From Gammaproteobacteria bacterium (GTDB lineage Bacteria; Pseudomonadota; Gammaproteobacteria; Pseudomonadales; Pseudohongiellaceae), in the NCBI GenBank assembly GCA_028825335.1, contig JAPKAI010000019.1, positions 1 to 38,467 of the forward strand: 38,467 nucleotides of DNA, given 5' to 3'. Below, in pieces: positions 8,850-17,475 of the stretch (the first letter of the stretch is position 1; each line of letters opens with the position of its first letter). Made by a program: the position numbers and the translations under genes. The notes below the pieces were generated by a model. That model saw only the letters and a list, made by a program, of their open reading frames with translations, was not told where the DNA came from and searched no databases.

Positions 8850-9917
8850 CTAAGTCGACTCAACCATCTCTGGCTCTTTCGCCTTAGTAGCCTTACTCCC
8901 AAATAAGGGCTGCACCCAAACTCTCGCTAGCAACACGCATAACAACACCGCGGCTAACTGCCTCCACAGTGGGTAGCTCTCTCCGTGCGCCATCATCGAA
9001 ATCTGCAGCTCCCAGGCGTAAAAAGCATAGAGTTGGTTCAAGATAAGCCCACAAGCTATTGCAGTCACGATCACGCCCGTCATATAGGCGATTAGTGAGC
9101 GCATACCTAACTGCTCCTTGATCACTCCCATAGTTGCGATATTGGTAGCGGGACCGGTCAGCATGAACACCAAAGCGGCGCCGGGTGAGATGCCAGCGAA
9201 GAGCAAACCCGCAGCGACGGGAGTCGAAGCTGTTGCACAGATATACATAGGTAGGCCTACGATCACCATGACGATCATGGCCAGCAAACCATCTCCCCAC
9301 TGCAGGAAGAACGATTGCGGCACGACAGCTGTAATGATAGTCGCCGCCACTAAGCCTATTACCAGCCATTTCGCCGTATCGGAAATCATGCGGCCATAGC
9401 CGTATTGCACCGCAGCGACAAATTTTTCACCTAGGCTGGGCTCTGTCTCAGGCTGTTCTTTTTTCTCACTGTGGCAGCAACTGCTTTCAGCATTAACCGG
9501 TTTCGCTGCCTCGTCCTCTTTGTCGAAGCTATTCACCAGCACTCCGGCAATGATCGCGCTAGTGAGTGCTGCAATAGGCCTCGCGATCGCAAATATTGGA
9601 CCGAGGACCGCATAGGAAAATGAGATCGAATCGACCCCAGTTTCCGGCGTGGCCACTAAAAAGGAAGATGTGGCACCTTTGGATGCTCCTGCTTTACGCA
9701 CAGCCAGCGCTGTGGGGATTACTCCACAGGAACAAAGCGGCAGAGGCGCTCCAATAAGCGCGCCCTTTAGGATGGAGACGAAGCCCGGCTTTGCCAGTTG
9801 CTTGTGAACCCACTCGCTAGGAATAACCTGCGAGATGATCCCCGCCAATAAATAACCGATGAGCAGCCAGGGCGCACTCTCGACAAGCAAATTCCAAAAA
9901 ATCGTCAATAAGTTCAT
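8850..9917 (-). CDS. SO_0444-type copper/zinc efflux permease
   Basis: A 355-residue membrane protein with about eight to ten hydrophobic segments. It contains GAPLPLCSCGVIPTALAVRK near residues 56-75, the hallmark of the DUF318/ArsP-like permease family; Cys62 and Cys64 lie in that motif. A cytoplasmic-looking loop at 130-165 is charged and carries SSCCH (Cys147, Cys148, His149), a possible metal site. The Shewanella SO_0444 relatives export Cu/Zn. Its start overlaps the stop of the adjacent MerR regulator by four bases (ATGA), so the two are translationally coupled. Regulator and operator both look ZntR-like, which supports zinc or a similar divalent metal. An ArsP-like role with organoarsenicals is the alternative. 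Confidence 0.82.
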   Translation of the reverse strand: MNLLTIFWNLLVESAPWLLIGYLLAGIISQVIPSEWVHKQLAKPGFVSILKGALIGAPLPLCSCGVIPTALAVRKAGASKGATSSFLVATPETGVDSISFSYAVLGPIFAIARPIAALTSAIIAGVLVNSFDKEDEAAKPVNAESSCCHSEKKEQPETEPSLGEKFVAAVQYGYGRMISDTAKWLVIGLVAATIITAVVPQSFFLQWGDGLLAMIVMVIVGLPMYICATASTPVAAGLLFAGISPGAALVFMLTGPATNIATMGVIKEQLGMRSLIAYMTGVIVTAIACGLILNQLYAFYAWELQISMMAHGESYPLWRQLAAVLLCVLLARVWVQPLFGSKATKAKEPEMVEST

Positions 9918-10354
9918 TTGATTAACCTCGCCTCTTTCTTGCCTTCTCTAGATAATCCAGCATCGAGGGCCTCCATGATCGAGCAATGGGTAGCATTCTC
10001 GGAGCCCCCGCAGCAGCTCTCCAACAGCAGCTCTAGCGTCTGTTGCATAGACTGCAGCTCCGCCAATTTGGTGTTTACCTCAACCAGCTTCTTCCGGGTG
10101 ATGTCAGTAACGTCCTGACAGCTATGGCTGCGTTTATCCACTCGTATCGAGAGCAGCTGACCGATATCCGCGAGAGAGAACCCGGTATTGCGCGCAGTCT
10201 TTACGAACTGCACACGGCGCACGTCAGAATCGGTATAGAAGCGATAACCCGCCTCGCTTCGATTGCTGGCATTAACCAGTCCGTGCTTCTCGTAATAGCG
10301 CAAGGTATGGGCTGAAAGCCCCGTCTGCTCTGAGAGTTCACTAATTTTCAACAT
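9914..10354 (-). CDS. MerR-family metal regulator, ZntR-like
   Basis: A 146-residue MerR protein: winged helix at 1-70 (LKISELSEQTGLSAHTLRYYEKHGL), a long dimerisation helix at about 80-112, and a metal loop with Cys114-Cys115, His123 and Cys124, plus Cys79. In E. coli ZntR the zinc ligands are Cys79, Cys114, Cys115, His119 and Cys124, so four of five coincide by number; position 119 is Glu here and a His sits at 123. It is the first gene of a two-gene operon with the efflux permease and likely autoregulates from the 19-bp-spaced promoter upstream. Zinc is the best guess; cadmium, lead or copper cannot be excluded. Confidence 0.9.
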   Translation of the reverse strand: MLKISELSEQTGLSAHTLRYYEKHGLVNASNRSEAGYRFYTDSDVRRVQFVKTARNTGFSLADIGQLLSIRVDKRSHSCQDVTDITRKKLVEVNTKLAELQSMQQTLELLLESCCGGSENATHCSIMEALDAGLSREGKKEARLIK

Positions 10355-10399
10355 GATCCGGATCCCAAAATCTACGCCAATTGGCTGAAACCTGGGACA

Positions 10400-10430
10400 A
10401 GTATAAGCTTAGAGCTGACTCCAAGGTCAA
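10400..10430 (-). promoter_or_regulatory. MerR-type promoter/operator of the efflux operon
   Basis: On the minus strand, -35 TTGACC (10425-10430) and -10 TATACT (10400-10405) are separated by 19 bp (10406-10424), the overlong spacer that MerR regulators correct by DNA distortion. The spacer holds an imperfect dyad, CTTGGAG-TCAG-CTCTAAG, with one mismatch, closely resembling the E. coli zntA operator. The regulator start codon is about 45 bp downstream. Confidence 0.82.
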
Positions 10431-10492
10431 TAGTTGATTTACTATAAATCGCACAGCAGGCGCAGAACCTAGCTATACGCTCAGCGATGAAC

Positions 10493-11158
10493 TTAACTGA
10501 GAGTTCGACCTATCCAGTCAGCGATATCCACGATCTGCTGCGGGCACAGCGAATGCTCCATCGGGTAGCTGTTGTATTCCGGCTCGAATCCTAAGTTTTT
10601 CAGTGTAGCTAGGCTCTTCTTTCCTAGCGCCTCGGCAACTACTGGATCCATGCTGCCGTGGCAGACCAATATCGGCATGCCGCTTTGGATAGGGTTGATC
10701 TTGATGCTGTCCGCTGTCGCGAAATAGGTTGATAACGCCATTATGCCCGCCAAGGGCTTTGGATAGGTCAGCCCGGCTTCAAAGGAAACCGCGCCACCCT
10801 GCGAGAAGCCTGCAACGATGATGCGGCTGCTGTCGACACCGCGCTCGATCTCTCTGTCGATGAGCGCGTGCACCGCCGCTGCTGATTGCTGTAGTTGCTC
10901 TTCATCGACGTGTCTGTCTATATCCATCTCTTTGATGTCGTACCAAGCGGGCATTACGAAGCCATTGTTGATAGATACCGGGATAGAAGGCGCATGGGGG
11001 AAAATAAAACGTATCCCAAAAATATCCGGCAAGCTCAATTGCGGCACGAGCGGCGCAAAGTCACTTCCATCCGCGCCAAGACCGTGCAGCCAAATAATCG
11101 ACGCATTCACAGCCGCGCCATTCGGCGAGTCCATCTCAATTGCAGGTAGTAATTCCAT
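10493..11158 (-). CDS. Carboxylesterase / phospholipase-type alpha/beta hydrolase
   Basis: 221 residues, cytoplasmic, no signal peptide. The pattern is that of the acyl-protein thioesterase/carboxylesterase II family (E. coli YpfH, Pseudomonas EstB type): IIWLHGLGADGSDF near the start, nucleophile Ser in GFSQGGA, acid in HGSMDPVV and His in MEHSLCPQQ near the C terminus. It hydrolyses short acyl esters or thioesters; the physiological substrate is unknown. I start at 11158 (MELLPAIEMDS) because GAGGAAAGAGG lies directly upstream; the ATG nine codons earlier would put that site inside the gene. It is divergent from the GDSL gene. Confidence 0.88.
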   Translation of the reverse strand: MELLPAIEMDSPNGAAVNASIIWLHGLGADGSDFAPLVPQLSLPDIFGIRFIFPHAPSIPVSINNGFVMPAWYDIKEMDIDRHVDEEQLQQSAAAVHALIDREIERGVDSSRIIVAGFSQGGAVSFEAGLTYPKPLAGIMALSTYFATADSIKINPIQSGMPILVCHGSMDPVVAEALGKKSLATLKNLGFEPEYNSYPMEHSLCPQQIVDIADWIGRTLS

Positions 11159-11162
11159 AACG

Positions 11163-11173
11163 CCTCTTTCCTC
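11163..11173 (-). promoter_or_regulatory. Ribosome-binding site deciding the esterase start
   Basis: The minus strand reads GAGGAAAGAGG four bases before ATG 11158. This favours 11158 over the in-frame ATG at 11185. Confidence 0.7.
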
Positions 11174-11364
11174 TTTTATTGTCATCCTGATTACCCGGCA
11201 GCACCGTACTCAGGCGTTGGGCAGATCGAGTTTATAGCAGGCGCAGTATCGCCTCGCAACTCATGAATTGCGATTTTCATCTTCAGGTTTCTGTGTTTTA
11301 CTCATTACAAATTGGTAGTGCAGAGCAGATGCACAATAATAGTTTACATTTGCGTTGGAACAAA

Positions 11365-12627
11365 ATGATGAAAATATCAGAACAAGAAAATAACTTAGCA
11401 AAGTCTACGCGTACTCCAGTTTCTTTACTCGCAGGCTTCCTGTTATTTACGGCTTTTGTTTCAGGCCCATTCGCCTTCGCGCAGGACCATAACGACCCGC
11501 GCTGGGTTACTACTTGGAGCACTTCGCCAAGCACCCTACCCGGAGAAGATGATCCCGACAATAGTTCGCAAGATCAAACGCTGCGCTTAATCGTCCACAG
11601 CAGTGTGGGGGGCGACAGTGTGCGCATTCGTTTAAGTAATGCCCATGGCAATGAAGCGATACAAATTGGCGCTGCCAGCATTGCATTGCAATCTGAAGGA
11701 AGTTCAATCCAATCAGGTACCAGTAAGCCACTGCAATTCGCGGGTCAGTCCATTGTCTCAATACCCAAAGGTGCAGTTGTTTTTAGCGACCCACTCAACT
11801 ACGACCTGCCCGAGATGACAAACCTAAGCGTTAGTCTCTATCTTCCCGAAGACAATGGATTTCTAACCGCCCATGCGCTGTCGAATCAAACCAACTATGT
11901 GTCTGACAACTCAGATCAGACTAATTCCCTGAACCTCACCGACCAAACAGAGACTGCGGCCTGGCCTTTACTGACTGCCATCGACGTAATTAATGCTAAT
12001 TCGATTTCCGCAATCGCCATAGTGGGAGATTCCATCACCGATGGCTGGGGATCTACCGCGAGCGCCAATCAGCGCTGGCCTAACCATTTTACGAGAAGAC
12101 TCTTCGCAGACAGTGGCTCCAAGAAGTATGCTGTGGTGAACGCAGGCATAAGCGGTAATAGAGTAACGACCCAGGGCAACTCGCTCTTCGGGCAGAACCT
12201 ACAGGCTCGCTTCGAACGCGATGTGCTCGCGCTAAGCAATGTAACTCATATGGTCCTAATGGAAGGCATCAACGACATTGGCATGTCTCCCAAGGGTGAT
12301 TTAATATCAGCCGCACAAGTCATCGGCGGCTATCGGCAGGTCATGGCTCGCGCTCATGCCCAGGGAATAAAAGTTATAGGCGCCACACTCACTCCCTATG
12401 AAGGCGCGGCCTACTTCACGACCGAGGGAGAGGTCGTCAGGCAGGAAATCAATGCCTTCATTCGCAGCGGCGGCGAGTTCGATGGTGTTATCGACTTTGA
12501 GAAGGCTGTGCAAGACCCTGCCAATCCGAGTCGTCTTCTTCCCGAATTTACCGAAGACAATTTGCACCCCAACGATGCCGGCTATGCGGCGATGGCCAAT
12601 ATCGTAGAACTCGATCTATTCGATTGA
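11365..12627 (+). CDS. Secreted SGNH/GDSL-family esterase
   Basis: About 420 residues from ATG 11365 (a second ATG follows at 11368). A signal peptide with hydrophobic core at about 20-37 ends AFA-QD near residue 39. An N-terminal beta-rich region (RLIVHSSVGGDSVRIRLSN) precedes the SGNH hydrolase fold: block I GDSI with nucleophile Ser near 223, block III GIND, and block V DNLHPND with the catalytic Asp and His. This two-part architecture is typical of secreted lipases and carbohydrate esterases of the GDSL type. The substrate cannot be told. The frame is open upstream to 11263, but that part has no signal-peptide character and GGAA lies before 11365. A decayed gene abuts its stop codon. Confidence 0.88.
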   Translation: MMKISEQENNLAKSTRTPVSLLAGFLLFTAFVSGPFAFAQDHNDPRWVTTWSTSPSTLPGEDDPDNSSQDQTLRLIVHSSVGGDSVRIRLSNAHGNEAIQIGAASIALQSEGSSIQSGTSKPLQFAGQSIVSIPKGAVVFSDPLNYDLPEMTNLSVSLYLPEDNGFLTAHALSNQTNYVSDNSDQTNSLNLTDQTETAAWPLLTAIDVINANSISAIAIVGDSITDGWGSTASANQRWPNHFTRRLFADSGSKKYAVVNAGISGNRVTTQGNSLFGQNLQARFERDVLALSNVTHMVLMEGINDIGMSPKGDLISAAQVIGGYRQVMARAHAQGIKVIGATLTPYEGAAYFTTEGEVVRQEINAFIRSGGEFDGVIDFEKAVQDPANPSRLLPEFTEDNLHPNDAGYAAMANIVELDLFD

Positions 12628-12628
12628 A

Positions 12629-12998
12629 TGGCTTGGTGGCAGCATCGCTACCCTCGCCATTGCAAATTCGGAAACAAGTGGAGAATATCCAGCGGGCTCC
12701 GTAATTTCCTTGGTTCCTAACGAGGTCATGATCAAACACGATGCTGGCTGGAATGAGGCGACGAATGACTGGGAGTTTTCGAGCTAGGGTATCCGAAGCT
12801 GGTTCCGAGATCGCTGTTCGTGGCACAATTGAAGTTGTGAACCAATTCGACGGCAATTGCTTCGGCTGTCATATGCTGGCCACACCCGAATGGGACCTGA
12901 TTTGCCGCATCGGTCATGGCTGCGCGCCACTTCCGATCGACCGTGAGACAATCGCGAATATCCAGAAAAGCGACCCACGCTGCATGAAAGAAGGCTAG
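12629..12998 (+). pseudogene. Remnant of a CXXCH secreted-protein gene
   Basis: Two frames together encode the C-terminal part of one protein. The first, from 12629, reads YPAGSVISLVPNEVMIKH, then GWNEATNDWEF, and hits a stop at about 12785-12787. The frame one base later then carries VSEAGSEIAVRGTIEVVN, NCFGCH (a heme-type CXXCH) and HGCAPLPIDRETI, ending DPRCMKEG. From memory this matches an uncharacterised family in marine gammaproteobacteria in which DWEFFEL runs straight into VS-G and RGT-VVN. Restoring two bases, one in the TTTT run and one in the GGG run, would rejoin them. No start or signal peptide remains, and the first codons sit directly behind the GDSL stop. A sequencing error could explain the shift but not the missing 5' end. 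Confidence 0.6.
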
Positions 12999-13186
12999 AG
13001 CTGCGCTCTATAACTAATGCTGTCGATTTCGACCCACGGAACCGGTAGTAAATTCAGCGCAATTCCCCACGCGCACCAATTTGTAACACAATTCCTTTTG
13101 AAACCTGCCCCACAACCTGAAATACTCTAGCGATCAGTGAGAGCGAGTGTCCATAAAAGAATTTTCATAACCTAGGTAAGTTGCAT

Positions 13187-14215
13187 ATGTTCAATCTAAA
13201 ACAACGAATAGCCCTATCAATAAGCGCCTTGTTGCTTAGTCTGGTCTCAAACGCCACACTCGCCGATATCGATTGGCCGGAAGTACCTCCAGCCGAGGCG
13301 CCGGCACACTGGGGCGCTGTCTCGGCTAACTTCGAAGAGATTCCCTATCCCTACCCGGTGCACTTCCTGGAATTGAATCGCTTCCAGCAAGATATCCGCA
13401 TGGCCTATATGGATGTGCCTCCAAGTGGGCGAGCAAACGGTCAGACAGTGTTCATCCAACATGGGATGAATTTCTACTCCGAAGCCTATACACCCACAAT
13501 CAAAGCTTTGTCAGCCGCAGGTTTTCGGGTCATAGCCGTGGATAGAATTGGATATGGCAAATCAACTAAGCCAATACTTCCTTACAGCTTCAATTTCGTA
13601 GCAGCGAATATGAAGTCGTTGTTAGATGAGCTGGAAATTGACGAAGTCGCGATCGTTGGACACTCAATGGGTGGGATGACGGTGAGCCGTTTCGCGATGG
13701 TGTATCCGGACATCACGACTCACGTAGTTATGATAAATCAGATCGGCCTAACCGATCAGCGCCAAAGCCGACCTTGGAGGGACCCTTTCGCAGGGGGAGG
13801 AACGACTACGTACCAGTCAATCCTGCGTGGCCATCAGAATTATTTCCCACTGCGCTGGCCACCAGAGCATCTAGAATTCGTGCGCCGGCAATTTGGACAA
13901 ACTATGAGTGGCGAATGGAATCGCGTAGCGCAAGTTCGCAGATTGCAGGGCCAGATGCTCTATGATGATCCTGTCGTCTATGATTGGCAGCATATTGCAT
14001 CAAAAGCATTGGTTATCGGTGGTGAAGAAGATGGCCTAGTCGATGATTTCCCAACTCTGGCGCACAATGTGAATAACGAGCTACAAAACTCGACCATACT
14101 GCTCTATCCGGATGTCGGGCACGCCCCGCAGATTGAGATACCCGATCTGTTCCATGACGACCTGATTCGCTTCCTCAAGTCCGATCCGAACGCACCAGCC
14201 AGCGCATGGAAGTAA
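13187..14215 (+). CDS. Secreted alpha/beta hydrolase
   Basis: 342 residues from ATG 13187; AGGTAAG lies upstream, and an in-frame TTG two codons earlier is unlikely. A signal peptide (core about 8-22, cleavage near TLA-DI at 26-27) precedes an alpha/beta hydrolase fold. It has an oxyanion HG in IQHGMNFYSE, VDRIGYGKSTKP, nucleophile Ser160 in GHSMGG, an acid in GGEEDGLVDD and His in DVGHAPQIE near residue 316. The cap region is short. Relatives include periplasmic esterases and haloalkane dehalogenase-like hydrolases; the substrate is unknown. It is monocistronic and ends at a strong bidirectional terminator. Confidence 0.88.
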   Translation: MFNLKQRIALSISALLLSLVSNATLADIDWPEVPPAEAPAHWGAVSANFEEIPYPYPVHFLELNRFQQDIRMAYMDVPPSGRANGQTVFIQHGMNFYSEAYTPTIKALSAAGFRVIAVDRIGYGKSTKPILPYSFNFVAANMKSLLDELEIDEVAIVGHSMGGMTVSRFAMVYPDITTHVVMINQIGLTDQRQSRPWRDPFAGGGTTTYQSILRGHQNYFPLRWPPEHLEFVRRQFGQTMSGEWNRVAQVRRLQGQMLYDDPVVYDWQHIASKALVIGGEEDGLVDDFPTLAHNVNNELQNSTILLYPDVGHAPQIEIPDLFHDDLIRFLKSDPNAPASAWK

Positions 14216-14261
14216 TGCTGGGAAACAGATAGGCAATTGTAAGAATTGAGAAAGAAGAATT

Positions 14262-14302
14262 AAAAAAAGCCCGCTGACCATTTTGGTCAGCGGGCTTTTT
14301 TT
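14262..14302. terminator. Strong bidirectional rho-independent terminator
   Basis: A perfect 19-bp stem, seven As then GCCCGCTGACCA, loop TTT, then TGGTCAGCGGGC and seven Ts. It lies between two convergent genes (alpha/beta hydrolase and PQQ dehydrogenase) and has a U-tract in both orientations, so it can end both transcripts. Confidence 0.95.
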
Positions 14303-14355
14303 ATACTTTCTTTTACCTATCTAGTATTTCTACCGCATCGAACGCAACTGCTAGT

Positions 14356-16377
14356 CTAGTGACCGTCGTCGTCGCCGACTATCGCGCCAGGCAGTGCCAT
14401 GGCGGTAAGCCTCGGCCCATTCTGCAGCATCACATACTGATGACCATCATGCTGGTAGGTCATCATGCCGTAGCGGCTGAGTTCAGTGGTCTCGATTCGC
14501 GCTAGCTCTTCGCCGGTACGCTTATCTACCGCGAACAAGTGTGGCGTCCCATCTCCAACCGCACCTGAATACATCAGCATGTTCTTAGTAACTACCATGG
14601 TCGCCTTGGAGCCGCTTCCGGTATTGCCTACATCGACGCCAGCAAGCAACGGATGATTAGCAATATTATCCGGTGTCTCTCCAACAGGCAGCGTGAACAA
14701 GGTATCACCTGTGTTCATGTCGATAGCCTGAATACGGCTATAAGGTGGCTTCGTTATGGGAATGCCCTGAATACGGCCTGGCGAGGCAGAACGGACAACG
14801 GCGTAGTCGGCGAAAGTTGTCCCTGTCGGAGCGTTCCAACGCAGATCAGCCTCGGCACCCGGGCCAAGTACTCGCGCCGTACAACCGGTGCTTGAGGTTA
14901 CATAGAGAATGCCTAACTCAGGATCGGCTGCGGCCGGTCCATTGATGTTGGCTCCACCACCGCCGCCAGGACACCACAGTGCGGCAGTCTTGCCCAACTC
15001 ATTGTCATAATGCAGAGGCGGATTAAAAAGTGGCCCGATCTCGAATTCAGACACGGCCTCTATCGCAAGTCTGCGTAGCTCGGGCGTGAAGTCGACGAGA
15101 TCATCGATAGAGATGCCCTGTAATTCAAATGGCTCGGGCTTCGTTGGGAATGGCTGGGTCGGCGAGAGCTTCTCACCAGGCACCCGTGATCTAGGCACGG
15201 GACGCTCGACCATCGGCCATAGCGGCTCGCCAGTCTCACGATTGAAGGCATACACGAAACCCTGTTTCGTCGCCTGCGCGATTGCAGGTACCTCGCGTCC
15301 CTCGATATTAACATCCAATAAAATTGGAGCAGTCGGCGTGTCATAGTTCCAGATGTCGTGATGCACCATCTGATAGTGCCATTCTCTCTCGCCAGTATCG
15401 GCATCGAGAGCAATCAGGCTCGCGGAAAACAAATTGTCGCCCGGTCGGAAACCACCGTAGAAATCGATAGTCGCGCTGTTGGTTGGGATATAGACAAGGT
15501 TAAGGTTCTGGTCGGCAGATAGTGGCGCCCAAGAGGACACATCTCCAGTCCACTGCCAGGCATCATTTTCCCAAGTCTCGTGCCCGTATTCGCCAGGGCG
15601 GGGAATCACATTGAACTTCCACTTAAAGTCACCCGTTGCCGCATCGTAAGCGAGGATGTCCCCTGGAATATTCTCGATTCGAGCCTGGTTATAGCCCTGC
15701 TCGGCCGAGTTTCCAACGATGATCGTGCCATTAACTACGATCGGCGGCGAAGAAGAAGTTATATAGCCAGTCTCTAGGGGAATTCCCTCATAGGGATCGT
15801 AAGGGTGGCCTAAGTCGGCAAGTAGATCGACAACTCCCGTAGCAGGAAAACCATCCACAGGAACCTGACCACCAAAGCCCTCTAGAGGGGCACCGGTCTC
15901 AAGGTCCAATGCTATGAGGAAGAACGCCGGCGAAGTAATGTAGACCACCTTACGGCCGTCGACCTCGGCGATGGTGACGCCCTTACCGTAGTCTTTACGC
16001 ATGGAATATTCGTAGCGAGCAGTCTTCGGCTCGACATAAGTCCAGGCCGTCTCGCCACTCTTGGCGTCGATGGCAATCACATAGCGACGCGGTCCTGCCA
16101 CGGTAATAATCTTGCCGTCGACGTAGCTAGGTGTTGAGCGTCCACTCGCCGCGTTGAAGCTTGCGCCATCCCAGACCCATGCCTCTTCTAATTCTTGGAA
16201 ATTCTCCGGCGTAATTTCATCGACAGGCAGGTAACGGGTGTGCGCATAGTCACTGCCTAAGGTTAGCCATTCGACAGAATCCTGTGCCAAAGCAAGTGAG
16301 CTAACACAAGCAATAAGCGAGACAGTAATTCCTCCGAATACTTTCCGGCTTAGTTTAGATTCACCAAAATAATTCAT
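14356..16377 (-). CDS. Periplasmic PQQ-dependent dehydrogenase
   Basis: About 673 residues. A signal peptide ends ALAQD near residue 32. The rest is an eight-bladed PQQ propeller: repeated W motifs such as [40 protein letters not shown] and [10 protein letters not shown]. The opening [20 protein letters not shown] and the WPM and [10 protein letters not shown] regions place it with the glucose-dehydrogenase-like quinoproteins rather than methanol dehydrogenases: I see no adjacent Cys-Cys and no C-terminal heme domain. It oxidises an alcohol or sugar and needs an external electron acceptor. The start is ATG 16377 with GAGG upstream; a GTG at 16380 is also possible. No PQQ biosynthesis genes are in the window. 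Confidence 0.9.
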   Translation of the reverse strand: MNYFGESKLSRKVFGGITVSLIACVSSLALAQDSVEWLTLGSDYAHTRYLPVDEITPENFQELEEAWVWDGASFNAASGRSTPSYVDGKIITVAGPRRYVIAIDAKSGETAWTYVEPKTARYEYSMRKDYGKGVTIAEVDGRKVVYITSPAFFLIALDLETGAPLEGFGGQVPVDGFPATGVVDLLADLGHPYDPYEGIPLETGYITSSSPPIVVNGTIIVGNSAEQGYNQARIENIPGDILAYDAATGDFKWKFNVIPRPGEYGHETWENDAWQWTGDVSSWAPLSADQNLNLVYIPTNSATIDFYGGFRPGDNLFSASLIALDADTGEREWHYQMVHHDIWNYDTPTAPILLDVNIEGREVPAIAQATKQGFVYAFNRETGEPLWPMVERPVPRSRVPGEKLSPTQPFPTKPEPFELQGISIDDLVDFTPELRRLAIEAVSEFEIGPLFNPPLHYDNELGKTAALWCPGGGGGANINGPAAADPELGILYVTSSTGCTARVLGPGAEADLRWNAPTGTTFADYAVVRSASPGRIQGIPITKPPYSRIQAIDMNTGDTLFTLPVGETPDNIANHPLLAGVDVGNTGSGSKATMVVTKNMLMYSGAVGDGTPHLFAVDKRTGEELARIETTELSRYGMMTYQHDGHQYVMLQNGPRLTAMALPGAIVGDDDGH

Positions 16378-16553
16378 CACTTTAATACCTCACTTTTTTT
16401 AATATTGTGGAGCTCGCGTCGTTTAGTGGCAGAATCAATTACCTCTGCCATTCGGTCAAAACCAGTGTGTCTCACTCATTCTCACTAAAGTAATGGATAC
16501 AGTCAGTACCTGCAAGCCATATATCCGAGCAAAACCCCTATAAAAATAGGCCC

Positions 16554-17375
16554 TTACGACAATACGCGCATTTCGTGCTGCAAGAACGGGATGACAATAC
16601 TTGCCTCACTCAACGCTTCTTTAATCGCCTGATCCGAAGCAAATCGAATCTTATGGAAGCTTTGGGTTTTCGCCCAAGCACGTGCCGCGATATTGATTGA
16701 ACTGTCGCCGAACTCATCGATGCCGATCTGAATAGCTCGCTCATTACTAAGACCATCTATAGCAGCAAGCTTGGATGAAATCGCTTTCATCGCCGTATCA
16801 AGATCGCTGTCGTAGGCAACTCCAACGGCCAGCTCCAAGATGGTATCGGTTTGCGAGTTATACAGTATCTCGCTGGCAATGTGCTTGTTAAGAATGATGA
16901 TCAGTTCGTCGTCTTCATTGCTCAATAGCGTAAAGGCGAGGTGGACTTCCTTCACTACACCGAATACGCCTTTAACTCTGATTATGCCTCCGTTTACGAA
17001 CGGGCGAGTGAAGATGATGCGCAAGCCCGCTCCATAATTCGAAAGTAATCCCTGAACAGCCAATCCAGCATCCAAACCTAGAGCGCCGACTGCAGCCATG
17101 AAAGGCGTAACTTGAATACCCATTTTCGGCAGCGCTATGAGTACCACAAAAACTATGATGGCAATGCGGGCTGCACTAGCAAATAATCGACTGAGGGTTA
17201 TGTCTAATGACTTCTTGGCACACAAAACTAGCACCAAATCGCTAACGCGCCTGCCAACAAACACGCCTAAGACTAAAACGACCATCGCTCCGAATATCTG
17301 GAAGCTGTAGGTGACCATGTAGGTCACAAGCATGTTGTAGAGGTTGCTCATCTGATCTAATTCTTCTTGCCCCAT
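16554..17375 (-). CDS. MscS-type small mechanosensitive channel
   Basis: 273 residues. Three membrane segments (about 15-45, 60-85 and 92-115) are followed by a soluble beta domain. The pore helix and its end show the MscS pattern GALGLDAGLAVQGLLSNYGAG; then RPFVNGGIIRVKGVFGVVKEVHLAFT, and NKHIASEILYNSQ of the beta domain. The channel opens under membrane tension and releases solutes on osmotic downshock. Length matches minimal MscS (about 286). The start is ATG 17375; MSNLYNML eight codons later is possible. It stands alone, about 170 bp beyond the PQQ gene and divergent from the methyltransferase gene. Confidence 0.92.
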   Translation of the reverse strand: MGQEELDQMSNLYNMLVTYMVTYSFQIFGAMVVLVLGVFVGRRVSDLVLVLCAKKSLDITLSRLFASAARIAIIVFVVLIALPKMGIQVTPFMAAVGALGLDAGLAVQGLLSNYGAGLRIIFTRPFVNGGIIRVKGVFGVVKEVHLAFTLLSNEDDELIIILNKHIASEILYNSQTDTILELAVGVAYDSDLDTAMKAISSKLAAIDGLSNERAIQIGIDEFGDSSINIAARAWAKTQSFHKIRFASDQAIKEALSEASIVIPFLQHEMRVLS

Positions 17376-17475
17376 AATCTTTATTCTCTGTAGCAGATTA
17401 ACTCGCGTATCATATGAATCTCGTATTCTGCAACGTCAATTCGCGTAGGCAAACAACAGGCTTCTCAATCTCCCC

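Noticed and set aside
10560-10595. TTCGA-type T-loop-like sequence (GGCTCGAATCC)
   Set aside because: It lies inside the esterase gene and lacks a matching cloverleaf or acceptor stem.
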